64,000 nucleotides of DNA, from NCBI GenBank assembly GCA_951213105.1, contig OX578150.1:21554022-21618021 (forward strand), read 5' to 3'. Source of the DNA: Amaurobius ferox. Its lineage: Eukaryota; Arthropoda; Arachnida; Araneae; Amaurobiidae. Shown piece after piece: positions 20,340-33,300 of the stretch (the stretch's first letter is position 1; every line of letters starts with the position of its first letter). Under the pieces are notes generated by a model, which ran no database searches, was not told the origin of the DNA, and worked only from the letters and a program-made list of their open reading frames with translations. The position numbers and the translations under genes are program-made.

Positions 20340-23300
20340 AAAAACGATGTGGATTCTTTATGAAATTAGTAGATGGTATTTTCGTCTGGGCGGCTTTTTT
20401 TGCGATCCGTTTCGGAAGAATCCTGGTGCTAGTGCTCATTCGTGCAGTCTTCTTACGAGGTGCCATTACGTCCGCGGTGCCATTAGGACCGAGATAGAAA
20501 CGATGTGCTTTTTTCTACTATAAGTGGATGGAACTTTCCCTGGGGACGACTTTTTGCGCCATCGGTTTTGGAAGAAACCTGGTTCCAGTACTCATTCTGG
20601 CAGTCTTCTTACGAGGTGCCATTAGGACCGAGATAAAAACGATTTGGATTCTTTATGACACTAGTAGATGGTATTTTCGTCTGGGCGGCTTTTTTCTCGA
20701 TCCGTTTTTGAAGAAACCTGGTTCCGGTGCTCATTCCAGCAGTCTTCTTACGAGGTGCCATTAGGACCGAGATAGAAACGATGTGCTTTTTTTTTACTAC
20801 AAGTGAATGGAACTTTCCCTAAGGACGGCTTTTTGCGCCATCCTTTTCGGAAGAAACCTGGTTCCAGTACTCATTCTGACAATCTTCTTACGAGGTGCCA
20901 TTAGGACCGAGATAAAAACGATTTGGATTCTTTATGACACTAGTAGATGGTATTTTCGTCTGGGCGGCTTTTTTTGCGATCCGTTTCGGAAGAATCCTAG
21001 TTCCAGTACTCATTCTGGCAGTCTTCTTACGAGGTGCCATTAGGTCCGAGATAAAAACGATGTGGATTCTTTATGAAATTAGTAGATGGTATTTTCGTCT
21101 GGGCGGCTTTTTTGCGATCCGTTTCGGAAGAATCCTGGTGCTAGTGCTCATTCGTGCAGTCTTCTTACGAGGTGCCATTACGTCCGCGGTGCCATTAGGA
21201 CCGAGATGGAAACGATGTGCTTTTTTTTACTACAAGTGAATGGAACTTTCCCTGGGGACGACTTTTTGCGCCATCCGTTTTGGAAGAAACCTGGTTCCAG
21301 TACTCATTCTGGCAGTCTTCTTACGAGGTGCCATTAGGACCGAGATAAAAACGATGTGGATTCTTTATGACACTAGTAGATGGTAGTTTCGTCTGGGCGG
21401 CTTTTTTTGCGATCCGTTTCGTAAGAATCCTAGTTCCAGTACTCATTCTGGCAGTCTTCTTACGAGGTGCCATTAGGACCGAGATAAAAACGATTTGGAT
21501 TCTTTATGACACTAGTAGATGGTATTTTCGTCTGGGCGGCTTTTTTCTCGATCCGTTTTGGAAGAAACCTGGTTCCGGTGCTCATTCTAGCAGTCTTCTT
21601 ACGAGGTGCCATTAGGACCGAGATAGAAACGATGTGCTTTTTTTACTACAAGTGAATGGAACTTTCCCTGGGGACGGCTTTTTGCGCCATCCGTTTCGGA
21701 AGAAACCTGGTTCCAGTACTCATTCTGGCAGTCTTCTTACGAGGTGCCATTAGGACCGAGATAAAAACGATTTGGATTCTTTATGACACTAGTAGATGGT
21801 ATTTTCGTCTGGGCGGCTTTTTTTGCGATCCGTTTCGGAAGAATCCTAGTTCCAGTACTCATTCTGGCAGTCTTCTTACGAGGTGCCAATAGGACCGAGA
21901 TAAAAACGATGTGGATTCTTTATGAAATTAGTAGATGGTATTTTCGTCTGGGCGGCTTTTTTCTCGATCCGTTTTGGAAGAAACCTGGTTCCGGTACTCA
22001 TTCTAGCAGTCTTCTTACGAGGTGCCATTAGGACCGAGATAGAAACGATGTGCTTTTTTTTTACTACAAGTGAATGGAACTTTCCCTGGGGACGGCTTTT
22101 TGGGCCATCCGTTTCGGAAGAAACCTGGTTCCAGTACTCATTCTGGCAGTCTTGTTACGAGGTGCCATTAGGACCGAGATAAAAACGATGTGGATTCTTT
22201 ATGAAATTAGTAGATGGTATTTTCGTCTGGGCGGCTTTTTTTGCGATCCGTTTCGGAAGAATCCTGGTGCTAGTGCTCATTCGTGCAGGCTTCTTACGAG
22301 GTGCCATTACGTCCGCGGTGCCATTAGGACCGAGATAGAAACGATGTGCTTTTTTCTACTATAAGTGAATGGAACTTTCCCTGGGGACGACTTTTTGCGC
22401 CATCCGTTTTGGAAGAAACCTGGTTCCAGTACTCATTCTGGCAGTCTTCTTACGAGGTGCCATTAGGACAGAGATAAAAACGATGTGGATTCTTTATGAA
22501 ATTAGTAGATGGTATTTTCGTCTGGGCGGCTTTTTTTGCGATCCGTTTCGGAAGAATCCTGGTGCTAGTGCTCATTCGTGCGGTCTTCTTACGAGGTGCC
22601 ATTACGTCCGCGGTGCCATTAGGACCGAGATAGAAACGATGTGCTTTTTTCTACTATAAGTGGATGGAACTTTCCCTGGGGACGACTTTTTGCGCCATCG
22701 GTTTTGGAAGAAACCTGGTTCCAGTACTCATTCTGGCAGTCTTCTTACGAGGTGCCATTAGGACCGAGATAAAAACGATTTGGATTCTTTATGACACTAG
22801 TAGATGGTATTTTCGTCTGGGCGGCTTTTTTCTCGATCCGTTTTTGAAGAAACCTGGTTCCGGTGCTCATTCCAGCAGTCTTCTTACGAGGTGCCATTAG
22901 GACCGAGATAGAAACGATGTGCTTTTTTTTACTACAAGTGAATGGAACTTTCCCTAAGGACGGCTTTTTGCGCCATCCTTTTCGGAAGAAACCTGGTTCC
23001 AGTACTCATTCTGACAATCTTCTTACGAGGTGCCATTAGGACCGAGATAAAAACGATTTGGATTCTTTATGACACTAGTAGATGGTATTTTCGTCTGGGC
23101 GGCTTTTTTTGCGATCCGTTTCGGAAGAATCCTAGTTCCAGTACTCATTCTGGCAGTCTTCTTACGAGGTGCCATTAGGTCCGAGATAAAAACGATGTGG
23201 ATTCTTTATGAAATTAGTAGATGGTATTTTCGTCTGGGCGGCTTTTTTGCGATCCGTTTCGGAAGAATCCTGGTGCTAGTGCTCATTCGTGCAGTCTTCT

Positions 23301-24780
23301 TACGAGGTGCCATTACGTCCGCGGTGCCATTAGGACCGAGATGGAAACGATGTGCTTTTTTTTACTACAAGTGAATGGAACTTTCCCTGGGGACGACTTT
23401 TTGCGCCATCCGTTTTGGAAGAAACCTGGTTCCAGTACTCATTCTGGCAGTCTTCTTACGAGGTGCCATTAGGACCGAGATAAAAACGATGTGGATTCTT
23501 TATGACACTAGTAGATGGTAGTTTCGTCTGGGCGGCTTTTTTTGCGATCCGTTTCGTAAGAATCCTAGTTCCAGTACTCATTCTGGCAGTCTTCTTACGA
23601 GGTGCCATTAGGACCGAGATAAAAACGATTTGGATTCTTTATGACACTAGTAGATGGTATTTTCGTCTGGGCGGCTTTTTTCTCGATCCGTTTTGGAAGA
23701 AACCTGGTTCCGGTGCTCATTCTAGCAGTCTTCTTACGAGGTGCCATTAGGACCGAGATAGAAACGATGTGCTTTTTTTACTACAAGTGAATGGAACTTT
23801 CCCTGGGGACGGCTTTTTGCGCCATCCGTTTCGGAAGAAACCTGGTTCCAGTACTCATTCTGGCAGTCTTCTTACGAGGTGCCATTAGGACCGAGATAAA
23901 AACGATTTGGATTCTTTATGACACTAGTAGATGGTATTTTCGTCTGGGCGGCTTTTTTTGCGATCCGTTTCGGAAGAATCCTAGTTCCAGTACTCATTCT
24001 GGCAGTCTTCTTACGAGGTGCCAATAGGACCGAGATAAAAACGATGTGGATTCTTTATGAAATTAGTAGATGGTATTTTCGTCTGGGCGGCTTTTTTCTC
24101 GATCCGTTTTGGAAGAAACCTGGTTCCGGTACTCATTCTAGCAGTCTTCTTACGAGGTGCCATTAGGACCGAGATAGAAACGATGTGCTTTTTTTTTACT
24201 ACAAGTGAATGGAACTTTCCCTGGGGACGGCTTTTTGGGCCATCCGTTTCGGAAGAAACCTGGTTCCAGTACTCATTCTGGCAGTCTTGTTACGAGGTGC
24301 CATTAGGACCGAGATAAAAACGATGTGGATTCTTTATGAAATTAGTAGATGGTATTTTCGTCTGGGCGGCTTTTTTTGCGATCCGTTTCGGAAGAATCCT
24401 GGTGCTAGTGCTCATTCGTGCAGGCTTCTTACGAGGTGCCATTACGTCCGCGGTGCCATTAGGACCGAGATAGAAACGATGTGCTTTTTTCTACTATAAG
24501 TGAATGGAACTTTCCCTGGGGACGACTTTTTGCGCCATCCGTTTTGGAAGAAACCTGGTTCCAGTACTCATTCTGGCAGTCTTCTTACGAGGTGCCATTA
24601 GGACAGAGATAAAAACGATGTGGATTCTTTATGAAATTAGTAGATGGTATTTTCGTCTGGGCGGCTTTTTTTGCGATCCGTTTCGGAAGAATCCTGGTGC
24701 TAGTGCTCATTCGTGCGGTCTTCTTACGAGGTGCCATTACGTCCGCGGTGCCATTAGGACCGAGATAGAAACGATGTGCT
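20340..24780 (+). repeat. 2,135-bp tandem duplication (15 monomers)
   Basis: Blocks beginning about 20,340 and 22,476 match monomer by monomer, for example 20,807 with 22,942, 21,367 with 23,502 and 21,656 with 23,791. Differences are few, such as a one-base T-run change. Identity ends near 22,640 and 24,780, where the TTTCTACTATAAG form changes to TTTTTACTACAAG. A copy of the pair is present again at 34.85-38.4 kb. Confidence 0.85.
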
Positions 24781-25799
24781 TTTTTTTACTACAAGTGAAT
24801 GGAACTTTCCCTGGGGACGACTTTTTGCGCCATCCGTTTTGGAAGAAACCTGGTTCCAGTACTCATTCTGGCAGTCTTCTTATGAGGTGCCATTAGGACC
24901 GAGATAAAAACGATGTGGATTCTTTATGACACTAGTAGATGGTATTTTCGTCTGGGCGGCTTTTTTTGCGATCCGTTTCGGAAGAATCCTAGTTCCAGTA
25001 CTCATTCTGGCAGTCTTCTTACGAGGTGCCATTAGGACCGAGATAAAAACGATTTGGATTCTTTATGACACTAGTAGATGGTATTTTCGTCTGGGCGGCT
25101 TTTTTCTCGATCCGTTTTGGAAGAAACCTGGTTCCGGTGCTCATTCTAGCAGTCTTCTTACGAGGTGCCATTAGGACCGAGATAGAAACGATGTGCTTTT
25201 TTTTTACTGCAAGTGAATGGAACTTTCCCTGGGGACGGCTCTTTGCGCCATCCGTTTCGGAAGAAACCTGGTTCCAGTACTCATTCTGGCAGTCTTCTTA
25301 CGAGGTGCCATTAGGACCGAGATAAAAACGATTTGGATTCTTTATGACACTAGTAGATGGTATTTTCGTCTGGGCGGCTTTTTTTGCGATCCGTTTCGGA
25401 AGAATCCTAGTTCCAGTACTCATTCTGGCAGTCTTCTTACGAGGTGCCAATAGGACCGAGATAAAAACGATGTGGATTCTTTATGAAATTAGTAGATGGT
25501 ATTTTCGTCTGGGCGGCTTTTTTCTCGATCCGTTTTGGAAGAAACCTGGTTCCGGTACTCATTCTAGCAGTCTTCTTACGAGGTGCCATTAGGACCGAGA
25601 TAGAAACGATGTGCTTTTTTTTTACTACAAGTGAATGGAACTTTCCCTGGGGACGGCTTTTTGGGCCATCCGTTTCGGAAGAAACCTGGTTCCAGTACTC
25701 ATTCTGGCAGTCTTGTTACGAGGTGCCATTAGGACCGAGATAAAAACGATGTGGATTCTTTATGAAATTAGTAGATGGTATTTTCGTCTGGGCGGCTTT

Positions 25800-28700
25800 T
25801 TTTGTGATCCGTTTCGGAAGAATCCTGGTGCTAGTGCTCATTCGTGCAGGCTTCTTACGAGGTGCCATTACGTCCGCGGTGCCATTAGGACCGAGATAGA
25901 AACGATGTGCTTTTTTCTACTATAAGTGAATGGAACTTTCCCTGGGGACGACTTTTTGCGCCATCCGTTTTGGAAGAAACCTGGTTCCAGTACTCATTCT
26001 GGCAGTCTTCTTACGAGGTGCCATTAGGACCGAGATAAAAACGATGTGGATTCTTTATGACACTAGTAGATGTTATTTTCGTCTGGGCGGCTTTTTTTGC
26101 GATCCGTTTCGGAAGAATCCTAGTTCCAGTACTCATTCTGGCAGTCTTCTTACGAGGTGCCATTAGGACCGAGATAAAAACGATGTGGATTCTTTATAAA
26201 ATTAGTAGATGGTATTTTCGTCTGGGCGGCTTTTTTCTCGATCCGTTTTGGAAGAAACCTGGTTCCGGTGCTCATTCTAGCAGTCTTCTTACGAGGTGCC
26301 ATTAGGACCGAGATAGAAACGATGTGCTTTTTTTTTACTACAAGTGAATGGAACTTTCCCTGAGGACGGCTTTTTGCGCCATCCGTTTCGGAAGAAACCT
26401 GGTTCCAGTACTCATTCTGGCAGTCTTCTTACGAGGTGCCATTAGCACCGAGATAAAAACGATGTGGATTCTTTATGAAATTAGTAGATGGTATTTTCGT
26501 CTGGGCGGCTTTTTTTGCGATCCGTTTCGGAAGAATCCTGGTGCTAGTGCTCATTCGTGCAGTCTTCCTACGAGGTGCCATTGCGTCCGCGGTGCCATTA
26601 GGACCGAGATAGAAACGATGTGCTTTTTTCTACTATAAGTGGATGGAACTTTCCCTGGGGACGACTTTTTGCGCCATCCGTTTTGGAAGAAACCTGGTTC
26701 CAGTACTCATTCTGGCAGTCTTCTTACGAGGTGCCATTAGGACCGAGATAAAAACGATTTGGATTCTTTATGACACTAGTAGATGGTATTTTCGTCTGGG
26801 CGGCTTTTTTCTCGATCCGTTTTTGAAGAAACCTGGTTCCGGTGCTCATTCCAGCAGTCTTCTTACGAGGTGCCATTAGGACCGAGATAGAAACGATGTG
26901 CTTTTTTTTTACTACAAGTGAATGGAACTTTCCCTAAGGACGGCTTTTTGCGCCATCCTTTTCGGAAGAAACCTGGTTCCAGCACTCATTCTGACAATCT
27001 TCTTACGAGGTGCCATTAGGACCGAGATAAAAACGATTTGGATTCTTTATGACACTAGTAGATGGTATTTTCGTCTGGGCGGCTTTTTTTGCGATCCGTT
27101 TCGGAAGAATCCTAGTTCCAGTACTCATTCTGGCAGTCTTCTTACGAGGTGCCATTAGGTCCGAGATAAAAACGATGTGGATTCTTTATGAAATTAGTAG
27201 ATGGTATTTTCGTCTGGGCGGCTTTTTTGCGATCCGTTTCGGAAGAATCCTGGTGCTAGTGCTCATTCGTGCAGTCTTCTTACGAGGTGCCATTACGTCC
27301 GCGGTGCCATTAGGACCGAGATGGAAACGATGTGCTTTTTTTTACTACAAGTGAATGGAACTTTCCCTGGGGACGACTTTTTGCGCCATCCGTTTTGGAA
27401 GAAACCTGGTTCCAGTACTCATTCTGGCAGTCTTCTTACGAGGTGCCATTAGGACCGAGATAAAAACGATGTGGATTCTTTATGACACTAGTAGATGGTA
27501 GTTTCGTCTGGGCGGCTTTTTTTGCGATCCGTTTCGGAAGAATCCTAGTTCCAGTACTCATTCTGGCAGTCATCTTACGAGGTGCCATTAGGACCGAGAT
27601 AAAACCGATTTGGATTCTTTATGACACTAGTAGATGGTATTTTCGTCTGGGCGGCTTTTTTCTCGATCCGTTTTGGAAGAAACCTGGTTCCGGTGCTCAT
27701 TCTAGCAGTCTTCTTACGAGGTGCCATTAGGACCGAGATAGAAACGATGTGCTTTTTTTACTACAAGTGAATGGAACTTTCCCTGGGGACGGCTTTTTGC
27801 GCCATCCGTTTCGGAAGAAACCTGGTTCCAGTACTCATTCTGGCAGTCTTCTTACGAGGTGCCATTAGGACCGAGATAAAAACGATTTGGATTCTTTATG
27901 ACACTAGTAGATGGTATTTTCGTCTGGGCGGCTTTTTTGCGATCCGTTTCGGAAGAATCCTAGTTCCAGTACTCATTCTGGCAGTCTTCTTACGAGGTGC
28001 CATTAGGACCGAGATAAAAACGATGTGGATTCTTTATGAAATTAGTAGATGGTATTTTCGTCTGGGCGGCTTTTTTTGTGATCCGTTTCGGAAGAATCCT
28101 GGTGCTAGTGCTCATTCGTGCAGGCTTCTTACGAGGTGCCATTACGTCCGCGGTGCCATTAGGACCGAGATAGAAACGATGTGCTTTTTTCTACTATAAG
28201 TGAATGGAACTTTCCCTGGGGACGACTTTTTGCGCCATCCGTTTTGGAAGAAACCTGGTTCCAGTACTCATTCTGGCAGTCTTCTTACGAGGTGCCATTA
28301 GGACCGAGATAAAAACGATGTGGATTCTTTATGACACTAGTAGATGTTATTTTCGTCTGGGCGGCTTTTTTTGCGATCCGTTTCGGAAGAATCCTAGTTC
28401 CAGTACTCATTCTGGCAGTCTTCTTACGAGGTGCCATTAGGACCGAGATAAAAACGATGTGGATTCTTTATAAAATTAGTAGATGGTATTTTCGTCTGGG
28501 CGGCTTTTTTCTCGATCCGTTTTGGAAGAAACCTGGTTCCGGTGCTCATTCTAGCAGTCTTCTTACGAGGTGCCATTAGGACCGAGATAGAAACGATGTG
28601 CTTTTTTTTTACTACAAGTGAATGGAACTTTCCCTGAGGACGGCTTTTTGCGCCATCCGTTTCGGAAGAAACCTGGTTCCAGTACTCATTCTGGCAGTCT

Positions 28701-30350
28701 TCTTACGAGGTGCCATTAGCACCGAGATAAAAACGATGTGGATTCTTTATGAAATTAGTAGATGGTATTTTCGTCTGGGCGGCTTTTTTTGCGATCCGTT
28801 TCGGAAGAATCCTGGTGCTAGTGCTCATTCGTGCAGTCTTCCTACGAGGTGCCATTGCGTCCGCGGTGCCATTAGGACCGAGATAGAAACGATGTGCTTT
28901 TTTCTACTATAAGTGGATGGAACTTTCCCTGGGGACGACTTTTTGCGCCATCCGTTTTGGAAGAAACCTGGTTCCAGTACTCATTCTGGCAGTCTTCTTA
29001 CGAGGTGCCATTAGGACCGAGATAAAAACGATTTGGATTCTTTATGACACTAGTAGATGGTATTTTCGTCTGGGCGGCTTTTTTCTCGATCCGTTTTTGA
29101 AGAAACCTGGTTCCGGTGCTCATTCCAGCAGTCTTCTTACGAGGTGCCATTAGGACCGAGATAGAAACGATGTGCTTTTTTTTTACTACAAGTGAATGGA
29201 ACTTTCCCTAAGGACGGCTTTTTGCGCCATCCTTTTCGGAAGAAACCTGGTTCCAGCACTCATTCTGACAATCTTCTTACGAGGTGCCATTAGGACCGAG
29301 ATAAAAACGATTTGGATTCTTTATGACACTAGTAGATGGTATTTTCGTCTGGGCGGCTTTTTTTGCGATCCGTTTCGGAAGAATCCTAGTTCCAGTACTC
29401 ATTCTGGCAGTCTTCTTACGAGGTGCCATTAGGTCCGAGATAAAAACGATGTGGATTCTTTATGAAATTAGTAGATGGTATTTTCGTCTGGGCGGCTTTT
29501 TTGCGATCCGTTTCGGAAGAATCCTGGTGCTAGTGCTCATTCGTGCAGTCTTCTTACGAGGTGCCATTACGTCCGCGGTGCCATTAGGACCGAGATGGAA
29601 ACGATGTGCTTTTTTTTACTACAAGTGAATGGAACTTTCCCTGGGGACGACTTTTTGCGCCATCCGTTTTGGAAGAAACCTGGTTCCAGTACTCATTCTG
29701 GCAGTCTTCTTACGAGGTGCCATTAGGACCGAGATAAAAACGATGTGGATTCTTTATGACACTAGTAGATGGTAGTTTCGTCTGGGCGGCTTTTTTTGCG
29801 ATCCGTTTCGGAAGAATCCTAGTTCCAGTACTCATTCTGGCAGTCATCTTACGAGGTGCCATTAGGACCGAGATAAAACCGATTTGGATTCTTTATGACA
29901 CTAGTAGATGGTATTTTCGTCTGGGCGGCTTTTTTCTCGATCCGTTTTGGAAGAAACCTGGTTCCGGTGCTCATTCTAGCAGTCTTCTTACGAGGTGCCA
30001 TTAGGACCGAGATAGAAACGATGTGCTTTTTTTACTACAAGTGAATGGAACTTTCCCTGGGGACGGCTTTTTGCGCCATCCGTTTCGGAAGAAACCTGGT
30101 TCCAGTACTCATTCTGGCAGTCTTCTTACGAGGTGCCATTAGGACCGAGATAAAAACGATTTGGATTCTTTATGACACTAGTAGATGGTATTTTCGTCTG
30201 GGCGGCTTTTTTGCGATCCGTTTCGGAAGAATCCTAGTTCCAGTACTCATTCTGGCAGTCTTCTTACGAGGTGCCATTAGGACCGAGATAAAAACGATGT
30301 GGATTCTTTATGAAATTAGTAGATGGTATTTTCGTCTGGGCGGCTTTTTT
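25800..30350 (+). repeat. 2,274-bp tandem duplication (16 monomers)
   Basis: Positions 26,057, 26,348, 26,643, 27,201 and 27,482 recur exactly 2,274 bp later. The block starts are marked by the rare TTTGTGATCCG at about 25,802 and 28,076. In the later segmental copy (about 39.4-41.7 kb) only one unit is present, so either this unit duplicated after the large duplication or one unit was lost there. Confidence 0.85.
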
Positions 30351-33300
30351 TGCGATCCGTTTCGGAAGAATCCTGGTGCTAGTGCTCATTCGTGCAGTCT
30401 TCTTACGAGGTGCCATTACGTCCGCGGTGCCATTAGGACCGAGATAGAAACGATGTGCTTTTTTTTACTACAAGTGAATGGAACTTTCCCTGGGGACGAC
30501 TTTTTGCGCCATCCGTTTTGGAAGAAACCTGGTTCCAGTACTCACTCTGGCAGTCTTTTTACGAGGTGCCATTAGGACCGAGATAAAAACGATGTGGATT
30601 CTTTATGACACTAGTAGATGGTATTTTCGTCTGGGCGGCTTTTTTCTCGATCCGTTTTGGAAGAAACCTGGTTCCGGTGCTCATTCTAGCAGTCTTCTTA
30701 CGAGGTGCCATTAGGACCGAGATAGAAACGATGTGCTTTTTTTTTCTACAAGTGAATGGAACTTTCCCTGGGGACGGCTCTTTGCGCCATCCGTTTCGGA
30801 AGAAACCTGGTTCCAGTACTCATTCTGGCAGTCTTCTTACGAGGTGCCATTAGGACCGAGATAAAAACGATTTGGATTCTTTATGACACTAGTAGATGGT
30901 ATTTTCGTCTGGGCGGCTTTTTTTGCGATCCGTTTCGGAAGAATCCTAGTTCCAGTACTCATTCTGGCAGTCTTCTTACGAGGTGCCATTAGGACCGAGA
31001 TAAAAACGATGTGGATTCTTTATGAAATTAGTAGATGGTATTTTCGTCTGGGCGGCTTTTTTTGCGATCCGTTTCGGAAGAATCCTGGTGCTAGTGCTCA
31101 TTCGTGCAGGCTTCTTACGAGGTGCCATTACGTCCGCGGTGCCATTAGGACCGAAATAGAAACGATGTGCTTTTTTCTACTATAAGTGAATGGAACTTTC
31201 CCTGGGGACGACTTTTTGCGCCATCCGTTTTGGAAGAAACATGGTTCCAGTACTCATTCTGGCAGTCTTCTTACGAGGTGCCATTAGGACCGAGATAAAA
31301 ACGATGTGGATTCTTTATGACACTAGTAGATGTTATTTTCGTCTGGGCGGCTTTTTTTGCGATCCGTTTCGGAAGAATCCTAGTTCCAGTACTCATTCTG
31401 GCAGTCTTCTTACGAGGTGCCATTAGGACCGAGATAAAAACGATGTGGATTCTTTATAAAATTAGTAGATGGTATTTTCGTCTGGGCGGCTTTTTTCTCG
31501 ATCCGTTTTGGAAGAAACCTGGTTCCGGTGCTCATTCTAGCAGTCTTCTTACGAGGTGCCATTAGGACCGAGATAGAAACGATGTCCTTTTTTTTTACTA
31601 CAAGTGAATGGAACTTTCCCTGAGGACGGCTTTTTGCGCCATCCGTTTCGGAAGAAACCTGGTTCCAGTACTCATTCTGGCAGTCTTCTTACGAGGTGCC
31701 ATTAGCACCGAGATAAAAACGATGTGGATTCTTTATGAAATTAGTAGATGGTATTTTCGTCTGGGCGGCTTTTTTTGCGATCCGTTTCGGAAGAATCCTG
31801 GTGCTAGTGCTCATTCGTGCAGTCTTCTTACGAGGTGCCATTACGTCCGCGGTGCCATTAGGACCGAGATAGAAACGATGTGCTTTTTTCTACTATAAGT
31901 GGATGGAACTTTCCCTGGGGACGACTTTTTGCGCCATCGGTTTTGGAAGAAACCTGGTTCCAGTACTCATTCTGGCAGTCTTCTTACGAGGTGCCATTAG
32001 GACCGAGATAAAAACGATTTGGATTCTTTATGACACTAGTAGATGGTATTTTCGTCTGGGCGGCTTTTTTCTCGATCCGTTTTTGAAGAAACCTGGTTCC
32101 GGTGCTCATTCCAGCAGTCTTCTTACGAGGTGCCATTAGGACCGAGATAGAAACGATGTGCTTTTTTTTTACTACAAGTGAATGGAACTTTCCCTAAGGA
32201 CGGCTTTTTGCGCCATCCTTTTCGGAAGAAACCTGGTTCCAGTACTCATTCTGACAATCTTCTTACAAGGTGCCATTAGGACCGAGATAAAAACGATTTG
32301 GATTCTTTATGACACTAGTAGATGGTATTTTCGTCTGGGCGGCTTTTTTTGCGATCCGTTTCGGAAGAATCCTAGTTCCAGTACTCATTCTGGCAGTCTT
32401 CTTACGAGGTGCCATTAGGTCCGAGATAAAAACGATGTGGATTCTTTATGAAATTAGTAGATGGTATTTTCGTCTGGGCGGCTTTTTTGCGATCCGTTTC
32501 GGAAGAATCCTGGTGCTAGTGCTCATTCGTGCAGTCTTCTTACGAGGTGCCATTACGTCCGCGGTGCCATTAGGACCGAGATGGAAACGATGTGCTTTTT
32601 TTTACTACAAGTGAATGAAACTTTCCCTGGGGACGACTTTTTGCGCCATCCGTTTTGGAAGAAACCTGGTTCCAGTACTCATTCTGGCAGTCTTCTTACG
32701 AGGTGCCATTAGGACCGAGATAAAAACGATGTGGATTCTTTATGACACTAGTAGATGGTAGTTTCGTCTGGGCGGCTTTTTTTGCGATCCGTTTCGGAAG
32801 AATCCTAGTTCCAGTACTCATTCTGGCAGTCTTCTTACGAGGTGCCAATAGGACCGAGAAAAAAACGATGTGGATTCTTTATGAAATTAGTAGATGGTAT
32901 TTTCGTCTGGGCGGCTTTTTTCTCGATCCGTTTTGGAAGAAACCTGGTTCCGGTACTCATTCTAGCAGTCTTCTTACGAGGTGCCATTAGGACCGAGATA
33001 GAAACGATGTGCTTTTTTTTTACTACAAGTGAATGGAACTTTCCCTGGGGACGGCTTTTTGGGCCATCCGTTTCGGAAGAAACCTGGTTCCAGTACTCAT
33101 TCTGGCAGTCTTGTTACGAGGTGCCATTAGGACCGAGATAAAAACGATGTGGATTCTTTATGAAATTAGTAGATGGTATTTTCGTCTGGGCGGCTTTTTT
33201 GCGATCCGTTTCGGAAGAATCCTGGTGCTAGTGCTCATTCGTGCAGTCTTCTTACGAGGTGCCATTACGTCCGCGGTGCCATTAGGACCGAGATGGAAAC

